From: Betaproteobacteria bacterium
Lineage (GTDB): Bacteria; Pseudomonadota; Gammaproteobacteria; Burkholderiales; SG8-41
DNA length: 64,000 nt
Direction of reading: 5' to 3'
Assembly: GCA_021730905.1 (NCBI GenBank)
Contig: JAKFYK010000025.1
Coordinates: forward strand, 17,377-81,376
The notes under the pieces were generated by a model. That model had not been told where the DNA came from. It searched no databases and saw only the letters and a list, made by a program, of their open reading frames with translations. Of this stretch, positions 17,884 to 25,772 are shown one piece after another. A program made the position numbers and the translations under genes. Within the stretch, counting starts at the first letter, position 1. Each line of letters starts with the position of its first letter.

Positions 17884-18594
17884 CTACACCGCGTTTTTCC
17901 GCACCCGCATCTTCCATAACTCCCACGGCCGATCCATATTGGCATAGTTGGCCGCGTCCGCGCCGGCGGCTTCCGCATCATTCAGAAAATTGATGTCACC
18001 CAGACGCAGCGCTTCGGACTGCAAACGCGCATTCATCTCCGCATAAATCGCGCGATAGACGACTTGCTTGATGGAGTCGCCCACCGCCACGGCGCCATGC
18101 CCGCGCATCAGCGCAAACGCCGCACCGCCCAGCGTGCGCGCGAACGCGACACCCAGTTGCGGCGTGCGGATCAGCATGTCGGTGGCCGGCCCGCCTGCAT
18201 CGCGAATTTCAAAATTGGGAACGTTGCCGGCGAGAAAACCGCTCATGTGCGACAGCGGGCGCAGCGGCGTGTTGGTCACGCCGAACGGAATCACCGCCGG
18301 AGAATGGTTGTGCACCACCGACTGCACGTCGCCGCGCACGCGATACACCTCGCTGTGGATGAAGCGCTCCAGATACGGCTTGCGCCCGCGCGCATCCACC
18401 GCGTTGCCGTCGAGATCGAATTCCATGATGTCTTCGGCTTTGACGTTGCCCGGCGCGATGCTGCGCGACAGTAGAAAACGGTCCGGCCGCGCCGGATGGC
18501 GCACGCTGACATGGCCAAAGCCGTCGACCACGCCTTCGTTGTAGAGGATGTGGTTCGCAGTCACCAGATCCTCGATGAGGTCGCGTTCGTTCAT
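17884..18594 (-). CDS. Class II aldolase/adducin-family protein
   Basis: 236 residues. Zinc-dependent class II aldolase/adducin fold with metal ligands in VHNHSP and ALMRGHGAV, and an acidic residue in the segment RFIHSEVYR. Family members cleave or decarboxylate phosphorylated or free hydroxy acids, for example fuculose phosphate or ribulose phosphate. The protein lacks an obvious phosphate-binding signature, so its substrate is open. Start ATG 18594; no clear Shine-Dalgarno. Convergent with the glycine-zipper gene and separated from pcaG by an inverted repeat. Confidence 0.85.
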   Translation of the reverse strand: MNERDLIEDLVTANHILYNEGVVDGFGHVSVRHPARPDRFLLSRSIAPGNVKAEDIMEFDLDGNAVDARGRKPYLERFIHSEVYRVRGDVQSVVHNHSPAVIPFGVTNTPLRPLSHMSGFLAGNVPNFEIRDAGGPATDMLIRTPQLGVAFARTLGGAAFALMRGHGAVAVGDSIKQVVYRAIYAEMNARLQSEALRLGDINFLNDAEAAGADAANYANMDRPWELWKMRVRKNAV

Positions 18595-18642
18595 GAATTC
18601 TCGGTAACGTTACTGGTTCGGAAGAACCAAGGTTACACCTTG

Positions 18643-18819
18643 CCCTTCAGGGGGAAGGTTGAGATGGGGGTGGGGATCGACACATCCGGGAAAATATAAC
18701 CAGCGAGGGCAAGAATGAATTTTTGAACAAGTAGTGATTTATGGTTGATGGCTATTTCGCTGGGCCATCTCGTGCTTGCGTGTGACTCCACCCCCATCCT
18801 GGCCTTCCCCCTGAAGGGG
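18643..18819. repeat. Inverted repeat pair (CCCTTCAGGGGGAAGG type)
   Basis: The left arm 18643-18674 starts CCCTTCAGGGGGAAGG and runs to a GGGGGTGGG stretch; the right arm 18787-18819 is its inverse, ending CCTTCCCCCTGAAGGG. They bracket 112 bases with no gene. The arm sequence is a common dispersed intergenic unit in proteobacteria. The whole gap 18595-18864 holds nothing else I can recognise. Confidence 0.65.
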
Positions 18820-18864
18820 AAGGAACAATTCAAGGAAAAAACAATTCCTTCAGTTGCTTGTATC

Positions 18865-19428
18865 TCAGTAGTCAAAAAACACCGTTTCATTTGGCCCCTG
18901 CAAATGCACATTCCATCGCAGGACGCCGTGCGCCGTTTGGGCGGCGATCAACGTCGTGCGCCGCGCCGCCGGCACCAGATTCAACACCGGATCCGTGGCA
19001 TTTGCCGCATCGTCCGGAAAATAAATCCGCGTCATCAAGTGCTTGAGCAGCCCGCGCATGAAGATCACCACGGTAATGTGCGGCGCCTGTGCCTTTCCAT
19101 CGGGACCTGCAACCCTGCCCGGCTTGATGGTGGCGAGACGAAATCCGCCCTGCGCATCCGTCAGTACGCGTCCGAAACCCTTGAAATGTTCTTCCAGCAA
19201 TTTCTCCTGCGCATCATCGGGGTGGGCGTATTTGCCGTACGAGTTGGCCTGCCAGGTTTCAATCACTGCATCGGTCACCGGCTGGCCGTCGCCATCCAGC
19301 ACATGTCCGATGATGGTGACGCGCTCACCTGCCACGCCCGGCAGGGCAATGTCGGTCACGGCCTGCTTTTCAAAACCAATCGAAACAAACGGGCCGACGG
19401 TTTGCGCGGCGGTCAACAACAGACTCAT
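18865..19428 (-). CDS. pcaG: Protocatechuate 3,4-dioxygenase alpha subunit
   Basis: 187 residues, intradiol dioxygenase fold. With PcaH it opens the protocatechuate ring between C3 and C4 to give beta-carboxy-cis,cis-muconate in the beta-ketoadipate pathway. It starts TAAQTVGPFVSIGF and has VLDGDGQPVTDAVIETWQAN and RIYFPDD. As expected for the alpha chain it lacks the iron ligands. ATG 19428 overlaps the stop of pcaH (ATGA). No other pca genes are nearby. Confidence 0.93.
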   Translation of the reverse strand: MSLLLTAAQTVGPFVSIGFEKQAVTDIALPGVAGERVTIIGHVLDGDGQPVTDAVIETWQANSYGKYAHPDDAQEKLLEEHFKGFGRVLTDAQGGFRLATIKPGRVAGPDGKAQAPHITVVIFMRGLLKHLMTRIYFPDDAANATDPVLNLVPAARRTTLIAAQTAHGVLRWNVHLQGPNETVFFDY

Positions 19429-20135
19429 GGCTTGTTTTCCATCGGCGTCGCATCGCGTCCGCGCAACACGATGTCAAAGCGGTAGGCAATCGCGTACTCC
19501 GGTTGCGTGTTGTCCCAGTCGAAACTCGACACCAATCGTTGACGCGCCGCGTCGCCGGGCACGCTCAAATACATCGGATCGAATTCCAGCAGCGGGTCGC
19601 CGGGAAAATACATCTGCGTCACCAGCCGCTGCGCAAAACCATGGCCGCACAGCGAGAAATGCAGATGCGCCGGCCGCCATGCGTTGTGATGATTGCGCCA
19701 CGGATAGGCGCCGGGCTTGATGGTTTTGAAACAATAATGGCCCTGCGCATCGGTCACCACGCGGCCAAAGCCGGTGAAGTTGGGATCGAGCGGCGCGTCA
19801 TGGTTGTCGACAATGTGCCTGTAACGCCCCGACGCATTCGCCTGCCACATTTCGATCAACGCATTCGGCACCGGCCTGCCGCCCTCGTCGAGCACGCGCC
19901 CGGATACGAACATGCGTTCTCCTAATGGCTCGCCCGCGTGCTGCGCGGTCAGATCGCTGTCATTCTCGGCAACATCGCGCGCCGTGAACAGCGGTCCGGT
20001 GATCTCCGACAGCGTCTGCGGCATCTGCACCAGCGGCAGCGTAGGCGCGCGCTTGACCGTCGAGCGATACGCCGGATACAGGTAATCCGGCTGGGTATTG
20101 ATGCGGGATTTACGATAGGGATTGACGTTGCTCAT
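19425..20135 (-). CDS. pcaH: Protocatechuate 3,4-dioxygenase beta subunit
   Basis: 236 residues, the catalytic subunit. Ferric iron ligands by alignment with the known beta chain are Tyr105 (GRYRH), Tyr144 (GAYPW), His157 and His159 (RPAHLHF). The N-terminal segment YRSTVKRAPTLPLV and the block LIEMWQANASGRY are typical. Start ATG 20135 has AGGAG eight bases upstream; the open frame to 20255 runs into a repeat and is rejected. It is followed by pcaG with an ATGA overlap. Cytoplasmic. Confidence 0.95.
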   Translation of the reverse strand: MSNVNPYRKSRINTQPDYLYPAYRSTVKRAPTLPLVQMPQTLSEITGPLFTARDVAENDSDLTAQHAGEPLGERMFVSGRVLDEGGRPVPNALIEMWQANASGRYRHIVDNHDAPLDPNFTGFGRVVTDAQGHYCFKTIKPGAYPWRNHHNAWRPAHLHFSLCGHGFAQRLVTQMYFPGDPLLEFDPMYLSVPGDAARQRLVSSFDWDNTQPEYAIAYRFDIVLRGRDATPMENKP

Positions 20136-20209
20136 ACCGCTTGCTCCTGTTGCGCCGTGCGAGTGATTATACTGGACGCTTTCCGACATCGTTTGTCTGA
20201 CGCCATCCG

Positions 20210-20295
20210 CCCTGAGCCTGTCCAAGGGGCTAGGCGAGGCGCGAGGCTTCGACAAGCCTGTCCTGAGTAAAATCGAAGGGCTCAGCCCGAACGGA
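20210..20295. repeat. Dispersed inverted repeat, TTCGAC...GTCGAA family
   Basis: CCTGAGCCTGTCC, then CTTCGACAAGCCTGTCCTGA and ATCGAAGGGCTC. It lies between the divergent pcaHG operon and the Bug gene at 20349, so both promoters are close to or inside it. Confidence 0.65.
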
Positions 20296-20348
20296 GTGCG
20301 GTGACGGAACGAGTAGTACTAAGAGCCTCTTGTATTGCGGAGCATGAA

Positions 20349-21320
20349 ATGATCAAACATTGTTCACTGCCTGCGCTCGGTGCGCTGATCCTTGTCGCGG
20401 CAAGCGCGGCTGCACAACCGTATCCCACCAAACCCGTGCGCGTGGTCATCCCGTACGCCGCCGGCGGACTGCCCGACACCATGACGCGCCTTGTCGCCAC
20501 ACGACTGACCGAAACGCTGAAACAGCAATTCATCATCGACAACCGACCGGGCGCCGGCGGCATCGGCGCGTGCGAACTGGTGGCGCGTGCCAACGCCGAC
20601 GGCTACACCTTGCTGGTGGCCGATGTCGGCCAGACCGCGATCAACCCCGCGCTCTACGCCAAGCTGCCGTACGATCCGGTCAAGGATTTTGCAGCGGTCG
20701 GCATCATGGGCACCTCGGCGCAGTTCATCGCCGCGCATGCCTCCGTGCCGGCGAACACGCTGAACGACCTGATCGCGCTCGCCAAAGCCAAGCCGGGATC
20801 GTTGCGCTACGGCTCCGGCGGCATCGGCAGCCTGCATCATCTGTCGATGGAAGCGCTGAACGGCCCGCTGAAACTGGGCCTCGTACATGTGCCGTACAAA
20901 GGCACAGCGCAATCGGTGCCGGCGCTGATCAGCGGCGAAGTATCGTTGGCGATGTCCGCGTTGCCATCGCTGGCGCCGCACCGCGCTGGCGGCCGCATCA
21001 AGCTGCTGGCGGTCAACACGCTCAAGCGCTCGGCGCAGGCCGCCGACGTGCCGACGGTAGCGGAAATCACCGGCATCAGGGATTTCGACTACCCGCCGGT
21101 AATCGGCATCCTCGCGCCCAGCGGCACGCCGCGCACGCTGATCAACCTGCTGTCGAAGGAAATCGCGCAGGCAGTGAAACACCGCGACGTGGCGCAGCGC
21201 TACACCACGCTCGGCATCGACCCGGTGGGCAGCACGCCGGAGGAATACACGGCGCAGAATCGTACGGACGTTGAGAAGTATGCGAAGGTGGTTAAGGCGG
21301 CGGGGCTTAAAGCGGAGTAG
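20349..21320 (+). CDS. Bug/TctC-type periplasmic solute receptor
   Basis: 323 residues. Signal peptide MIKHCSLPALGALILVAASA to AAA, then YPTKPVRVVIPYAAGGLPDT, IDNRPGAGG and VPYKGTAQS. It is divergent from pcaHG, so uptake of an aromatic acid such as protocatechuate is a reasonable guess. Start ATG 20349; an upstream GTG-type start would extend into the repeat. Its 3' end has a damaged duplicate at 23241-23286. Confidence 0.88.
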   Translation: MIKHCSLPALGALILVAASAAAQPYPTKPVRVVIPYAAGGLPDTMTRLVATRLTETLKQQFIIDNRPGAGGIGACELVARANADGYTLLVADVGQTAINPALYAKLPYDPVKDFAAVGIMGTSAQFIAAHASVPANTLNDLIALAKAKPGSLRYGSGGIGSLHHLSMEALNGPLKLGLVHVPYKGTAQSVPALISGEVSLAMSALPSLAPHRAGGRIKLLAVNTLKRSAQAADVPTVAEITGIRDFDYPPVIGILAPSGTPRTLINLLSKEIAQAVKHRDVAQRYTTLGIDPVGSTPEEYTAQNRTDVEKYAKVVKAAGLKAE

Positions 21321-21395
21321 ACGTGTCACTGCAATAAAAACCGATGCTTGGAACTCGATTTTGTAGCACGTGTAGCCCGTAAGGAGCACTACCCT

Positions 21396-22160
21396 TTGTA
21401 TGATCCCATACTTATTATCTTGATTGTTTTCGGTGGTCCGCTAGTCGGTTTGATAGAGGGTCTGGTGCACAAGCGCGGCTGGGTGGGAACGATTATCAAC
21501 GTCCTTGTCGCGGGGGCATTTGGCGTTGGCGCCGCTATCTCTGGCGCAATGATAGTCAACCCTTCTTGGGGAGGGGCCCTGATCCTTCTTTACTTCGCCC
21601 CGGTCATCGGCAGCTCGTTCGGGGTGGTAGTGGTACTCAGGGTACTCCGGCGCGAGCGACGGCCCTCTGTCAGCGAACTTCTCAAGGTCGCGGCGTACTT
21701 CGGGATGGCCGGGATTGTTTTGCTTGGTCTTGTCGCGGGCTCTTTGTATCTCTTTGCCGGGTCAACTCGATACACAACGTTTCACACCAACGCCCCGGCA
21801 ACACTCGGTGCATGGCAAATGGCGGGTGCCCAGAAGATTACGATTGCAGTGTCAAACGCACACACTGTACCGGGTTCGCTCGGCACCCTCAATACGACGA
21901 CCGCTACGGATATCGCCGCCGCAACACAAAATGCATCCATCAGGGGGGCATATCGATTGCGGATTATCAATGTGTCGAGCAATATGACCTGGACCATCGC
22001 GGGCGGTACAGGGGTGACGGTACACGGCACGACGACGATCGCCCCGAACGCGTGGCGCGACTTCAGTGTAACGCTGACCACGCCAAGCGCCGTGTCGATC
22101 CAGTCGATCGGCGCCGGTGTGTGCGCTTCCGGCCTTGAACCCTCTCGTTGCGCACTATAA
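21396..22160 (+). CDS. Four-helix membrane protein with phage-virion-like C-terminal domain
   Basis: 254 residues from TTG 21396, which has AAGGAG (21381-21386) nine bases upstream; TTG 21348 is the other option. Four hydrophobic segments (DPILIILIVFGGPLVG, INVLVAGAFGVGAAISG, ALILLYFAPVIGSSFGVVVV, GMAGIVLLGLVAGSLYLF) are followed by about 130 residues rich in Thr/Ser/Val. The block RLRIINVSSNMTWTIAGGTG, then TIAPNAWRDFSVTLT and SIQSIGAG, resembles a beta-domain I know from phage and viral structural proteins. The family is otherwise unknown. It lies in an accessory patch with another membrane gene and gene remnants. Confidence 0.6.
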   Translation: MYDPILIILIVFGGPLVGLIEGLVHKRGWVGTIINVLVAGAFGVGAAISGAMIVNPSWGGALILLYFAPVIGSSFGVVVVLRVLRRERRPSVSELLKVAAYFGMAGIVLLGLVAGSLYLFAGSTRYTTFHTNAPATLGAWQMAGAQKITIAVSNAHTVPGSLGTLNTTTATDIAAATQNASIRGAYRLRIINVSSNMTWTIAGGTGVTVHGTTTIAPNAWRDFSVTLTTPSAVSIQSIGAGVCASGLEPSRCAL

Positions 22161-22196
22161 TCACCATCGCGCTAGTGAAGTGCGCGCCAAGCAGCA

Positions 22197-22241
22197 AGCG
22201 TAGCCCGGAATACGGCTAGCGACCTTTTCCCGGGCTACGCT
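22197..22241. repeat. Hairpin repeat AGCGTAGCCCGG/CCGGGCTACGCT
   Basis: A perfect 12-bp inverted repeat (22197-22208 and 22230-22241) that reaches into the 3' end of the convergent gene at 22235. Half-copies of GTAGCCCG occur at about 21371-21379 and 23226-23236. This is a known type of dispersed proteobacterial repeat and may also end transcription. Confidence 0.65.
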
Positions 22242-23203
22242 GGCTTGATCCATAGATAGGCGAGTTGGATAAGGGTTCCACCGATAAAAAAAAGCCAAAG
22301 CATGGCCCACATTATCTTTGTCAACATCCCGTGGCGCTTGCGGAACATAATCAGCCATAGTCCCGCGATCGAACCGACAAGGCCGATGACTATGAAAAAA
22401 CCAAGAAGAACAATAGACCCGACGACGGATACCGCTTCGTTGTCGGGCGGTTTCTCAATTCGCATTGAGTCCGGCACGAGAAATGCCGGAATCGGAGCGC
22501 CCAGTATCAGCGCGAGTAATGCGCCGCAAACCACGACGACAAACAGACTGAGCACGAACGTGACGACGCCATCGCGTCGCAAACGGGCCGGGGTGGGGTT
22601 AAGGACCGGATTTTCCTTGGGATGATAGTGCTCGAATACGCGCACGCCTTCGGCGCGCGCGGAAGCGGGCACCGGCACGCGCAGGGTATAGTAATCCGCG
22701 CCGCCTCTGCGGGAATAGGTCTTGGGAAATTCGATGCATTCGGGATCGGCTGGCGCGTTGAGCCAGTTGATCTCACGACCTCGAAAGTCCAGACCGGTGA
22801 TGCTGTGATAGGAACCATCGACGATGATGTTGCCGCGGCCCACGATGACATCCACGCCCTGCGGTGGTGTTTGTTCACGGATGTGCATGTCGTTTCGCAG
22901 CCATGAGTGCTCGGCCGTGCGAATCTTGTCGAAAGCGCGGAAGCGGTCCCAATCGCCAGCGGTGACGTGCCAGCGGGCGATCAGACCCTTGCCTGACTTC
23001 AGGCGTGTGTAGCCGATGGCCGAGAAGAGCGCCCACAGAAACGTGAAGAGGCAGATCATGGCCAAGCCGATGCCGACGATGCCGATAATAGTGGCAATTG
23101 TTTTACCGGCCTGGCCGTAAAGTACATTGGCAAGCAGAACCAGCCCGACTCCCAGCACGGCAAGACAGATCGACCACAGCGCTTTGCTCAGGGGATTACG
23201 CAT
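22235..23203 (-). CDS. Multi-pass membrane protein, unknown function
   Basis: 322 residues with two N-terminal hydrophobic helices, a soluble region of about 130 residues (residues about 75-205, with WHVTAGDWDRFRAFDKIR and GRGNIIVDGSYHSITGL), then three further helices. The layout resembles DUF3592-type membrane proteins, but I cannot confirm membership. Start ATG 23203. Its stop lies within a hairpin repeat shared with the convergent neighbour. Part of the accessory patch at 21.4-24.3 kb. Confidence 0.6.
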   Translation of the reverse strand: MRNPLSKALWSICLAVLGVGLVLLANVLYGQAGKTIATIIGIVGIGLAMICLFTFLWALFSAIGYTRLKSGKGLIARWHVTAGDWDRFRAFDKIRTAEHSWLRNDMHIREQTPPQGVDVIVGRGNIIVDGSYHSITGLDFRGREINWLNAPADPECIEFPKTYSRRGGADYYTLRVPVPASARAEGVRVFEHYHPKENPVLNPTPARLRRDGVVTFVLSLFVVVVCGALLALILGAPIPAFLVPDSMRIEKPPDNEAVSVVGSIVLLGFFIVIGLVGSIAGLWLIMFRKRHGMLTKIMWAMLWLFFIGGTLIQLAYLWIKPA

Positions 23204-23240
23204 AAGCCTTTATAGCAACGAGCAAGCGTAGCCCGTAGGG

Positions 23241-23286
23241 AGAGGTATGCAAAGTGGATAAGGCGGTGGGGTTGAAGGCGGAGTAA
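23241..23286 (+). pseudogene. 3'-terminal remnant of a Bug/TctC gene
   Basis: These 46 bases align with the last codons of the Bug gene ending at 21320: the remnant reads CKVDKAVGLKAE-stop, the intact gene AKVVKAAGLKAE-stop, with about 80 percent base identity over 46 positions. No upstream Bug sequence remains. Together with the intact gene it brackets the two membrane-protein genes like the ends of an insertion. Confidence 0.6.
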
Positions 23287-23294
23287 GAAATGTA

Positions 23295-24005
23295 TTACTT
23301 CAGCGTCCTGACAATCTCGCCAAGTAATACATCTAGATCTTTGTGAAAATCTACCTGCGGTGCCATCGGGAGCACCTCCTTCTCCCGAATAGGAATGTGG
23401 AGGTGCGCGTCAGCAATGTTCCGCAGCGACAACTGCAAGTTTTGCATCGATTTTTTGAATGAGATCGGACCGGCATAATTGTTTGCGATTTCGGCAAAAT
23501 TCTGCTTTCCGAGTAATGGCGGAATATGATCGAGTATTGCTCTTACGAGCATTGCTACAGACATGAAGCAATCGTTAGAGTAGGCGATATTTAATTCTTC
23601 ACAAAGTCTTATCAATCTTGTTAGATCCAACTTTGAAGACTTCACGGCTCTGAGCGCAGCAAGCCGGGAAATATCAACAAATTGCACTTTGGCCCCCGAA
23701 GATGGCCTAGGAACAATCGCCGCACCTCGACGGAGATGATTCACTGCACCTTGAATCACCCCTCTGCACTCCTGAACTGCGGACAAAGAGGAGCTGCCAA
23801 TTGGGGAGAAATGAAGATTTAGCGAGAAATTGTTGGCGATACCAAGAGCGCCATCCAAAAGAGTTTTCGCTTCAATACGCAGTCGGTTAAAAGTGGCCTC
23901 ATCATTGCTGTCCCGAAATGTTCTAAGGGCCCCATCGTCCCGAATCCGAAATTCGAGCTCGGCCAGAGCCTTATCAATAGTTAGCAGTTCGTCTTCAATA
24001 GTCAT
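23295..24005 (-). CDS. Lower-GC orphan protein, possibly HEPN-like
   Basis: 236 residues, mostly helical, clearly lower in GC than its neighbours. The C-terminal third has LVRAILDHIPPLLG, containing R-x4-H, and RNIADAHLHIPIREKEVLP, containing R-x5-H. Such spacing occurs in HEPN ribonucleases, but this is a short pattern and the assignment is speculative. I recall similar uncharacterised proteins in diverse bacteria ending in a DLDVLL-type motif. No partner toxin or antitoxin gene is beside it. ATG 24005 is the start. Probably horizontally acquired. Confidence 0.55.
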   Translation of the reverse strand: MTIEDELLTIDKALAELEFRIRDDGALRTFRDSNDEATFNRLRIEAKTLLDGALGIANNFSLNLHFSPIGSSSLSAVQECRGVIQGAVNHLRRGAAIVPRPSSGAKVQFVDISRLAALRAVKSSKLDLTRLIRLCEELNIAYSNDCFMSVAMLVRAILDHIPPLLGKQNFAEIANNYAGPISFKKSMQNLQLSLRNIADAHLHIPIREKEVLPMAPQVDFHKDLDVLLGEIVRTLK

Positions 24006-24052
24006 TTGCTATTTAAGAATTCTTGAATCTAATGCTTTATTAAGTAGACCAG

Positions 24053-24322
24053 TCACTCCCACGGCATCAGCGATACATGTATCACCTCCGGCACCCCCTG
24101 ATTACCGACCGACCTGATCGCCAGATCCACGTCCTTCAGCCCAAACCGATGCGTGGTGATTTTCTCCAGTGGAAAACGCAGGGAGGCGATCTGCTGCAAC
24201 GCGAGTTCGCACGCCTGGTAGCTATGGCCGCGTGTGCTGTCGGCTGGTATGTCCGGCATCGGGTATTCGCGGATGTCGGTTTTGCGCGGAACGACCCTCA
24301 CCGCGGCCAGTACTTTTTGCAT
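24053..24322 (-). pseudogene. Zinc-dependent alcohol dehydrogenase remnant with in-frame internal deletion
   Basis: 89 residues that join the N-terminal strand of a medium-chain zinc dehydrogenase (VRVVPRKTDIREYPMPDIPA) directly to its C-terminal end (QQIASLRFPLEKITTHRFGL, ending IHVSLMPWE). About 250 residues are missing, including all zinc ligands and the NAD-binding Rossmann fold, while the frame is kept. ATG 24322 is the start. The stop codon is intact, so a short protein may still be made. It is divergent from the Rieske oxygenase at 24440, which suggests it was once part of that catabolic unit. Confidence 0.75.
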
Positions 24323-24439
24323 CGCGGAATTCCCTCTCAAAATTCGGTTACAGCGTTCCACCGGGAACGCGCCAGCCCGTAATGTAGCGCGATTATCGGT
24401 ATAAAATGATCGCGCCGCACGCCACTGAGGACTTGCATC

Positions 24440-25738
24440 ATGCTGACCCAACAGGAAAACGACACGCTCACCCGCACCGGCCCCGGCACGCTGCTGGGCG
24501 ACATGTTCCGGCGCTACTGGATACCCGCGCTGCACGACTGGGAATTGCCGGAACCCGACTGCCCGCCGGTGCGCGTCAAACTGCTGGGCGAGCGCCTGGT
24601 GGCGTTTCGCGACACCCAAAACCGGCTGGGGATGATCGACGAATTTTGCGCGCATCGCGGCGTGTCGCTGTGGTTCGGGCGCAACGAGGAAAACGGCCTG
24701 CGCTGCCCGTATCACGGCTGGAAGTACGACGTCACCGGCCAGTGCACCGAACTGCCGTCCGAGGGCGAGGATGCAGATGGTGGCAATGGCCCGATGTGCA
24801 AACGCATCAAGCTGAAATCGTATCCGTGCATCGAAGTGGGCGGCACGATCTGGACCTACATGGGTCCGCCGGAACTCAAGCCCGCGCCGCCGGCGCTGGA
24901 GTGGACCCAGGTGTCGCCGCGCCAGCGCTATGTGTCCAAGCGACTGCAGGAATGCAACTACCTGCAGGCGATCGAGGGCGGCATCGATTCGTCGCACGTG
25001 AGTTTTTTGCATGGTGGTGCGCTGAAGACCGATCCCCTGTTTGTCGGCAGCAAGGGCAATGAATACAACGACAAGGACCGCATGCCGTTTTTCGAGGTCG
25101 CCGATTTTCCCGGCGGCCTGCTGATCGGCGCGCGCCGCAATGCCGACAACGATCAGTACTACTGGCGCATCACGCCCTACATCATGCCCTTTCATTCCAT
25201 CATCCCGCCGCGCGCCGGGCATCCGCTGGGCGGCCACATGTGGGTGCCCATCGACGATGAAAACTGCTGGGCGTGGAGCTTCAACTATCACCCCAAACGC
25301 GATCTGTCCGAAGCTGAACTCGGCGCGATGAAGGACGGCAAGGGCATCCACGTCAAATACGTGCCCGGCACCTTCACCCCGGCAGCCAACAAGCGCAACG
25401 ACTACCTGATGGACCGCGCGGCGCAAAAAGCCGGCGTGCATTATTCCGGCATCGAAGGCATTGCGATGCAGGATGCGTCGCTGCAGGAATCGATGGGCAC
25501 GGTGCAGGACCGCACGCGCGAAAACCTCTGCCCCACCGACCGCGGTATTGTGATGATGCGGCGCCTGCTGCTGAACGCCGCCAAAGCAAATCGCGACAAC
25601 AGGCCGATGCCCGCGCTCGATCCGCAGGAACAGCACGTGCGCTCGTGCGCGCTGCTACTGCCCAAGGACAAACCGTTCAAGGATCACGCGAAGCACGGCC
25701 TTTTTCCGCCGCTCGGCACCGACCCGTTGACAGTATAA
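24440..25738 (+). CDS. Rieske non-haem iron oxygenase, phthalate-dioxygenase type
   Basis: 432 residues. Rieske 2Fe-2S ligands Cys70/His72 (CAHRG) and Cys89/His92 (CPYHGW). The mononuclear iron site is Asp183, His186 and His191 (GGIDSSHVSFLHGG). Length and the start GPGTLLGDMFRRYWIPA fit the oxygenase of the phthalate 4,5-dioxygenase or LigX class, which works with a separate reductase; no reductase gene is in the window. Next comes a dihydroxyphthalate decarboxylase-like gene and a Bug receptor, making a probable operon for an aromatic acid. GAGGA lies upstream of ATG 24440. Confidence 0.92.
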   Translation: MLTQQENDTLTRTGPGTLLGDMFRRYWIPALHDWELPEPDCPPVRVKLLGERLVAFRDTQNRLGMIDEFCAHRGVSLWFGRNEENGLRCPYHGWKYDVTGQCTELPSEGEDADGGNGPMCKRIKLKSYPCIEVGGTIWTYMGPPELKPAPPALEWTQVSPRQRYVSKRLQECNYLQAIEGGIDSSHVSFLHGGALKTDPLFVGSKGNEYNDKDRMPFFEVADFPGGLLIGARRNADNDQYYWRITPYIMPFHSIIPPRAGHPLGGHMWVPIDDENCWAWSFNYHPKRDLSEAELGAMKDGKGIHVKYVPGTFTPAANKRNDYLMDRAAQKAGVHYSGIEGIAMQDASLQESMGTVQDRTRENLCPTDRGIVMMRRLLLNAAKANRDNRPMPALDPQEQHVRSCALLLPKDKPFKDHAKHGLFPPLGTDPLTV

Positions 25739-25744
25739 AAATGT

Positions 25745-25772
25745 ATTTATAAACAAATACTTATATAATATG
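25745..25772 (+). repeat. AT-rich dispersed repeat, copy 5
   Basis: TTTATAAACAAATACTTATA runs into the ATG at 25770. It occupies the whole gap between the Rieske gene and the next gene and replaces any Shine-Dalgarno sequence there. Confidence 0.7.

Noticed and set aside
24053..25636. 527-codon minus-strand ORF opposite the Rieske gene
   Set aside because: Its upstream part is the antisense of the Rieske gene, low in recognisable motifs and rich in His/Arg/Ala. Only the 89-codon end is real, as a dehydrogenase remnant.
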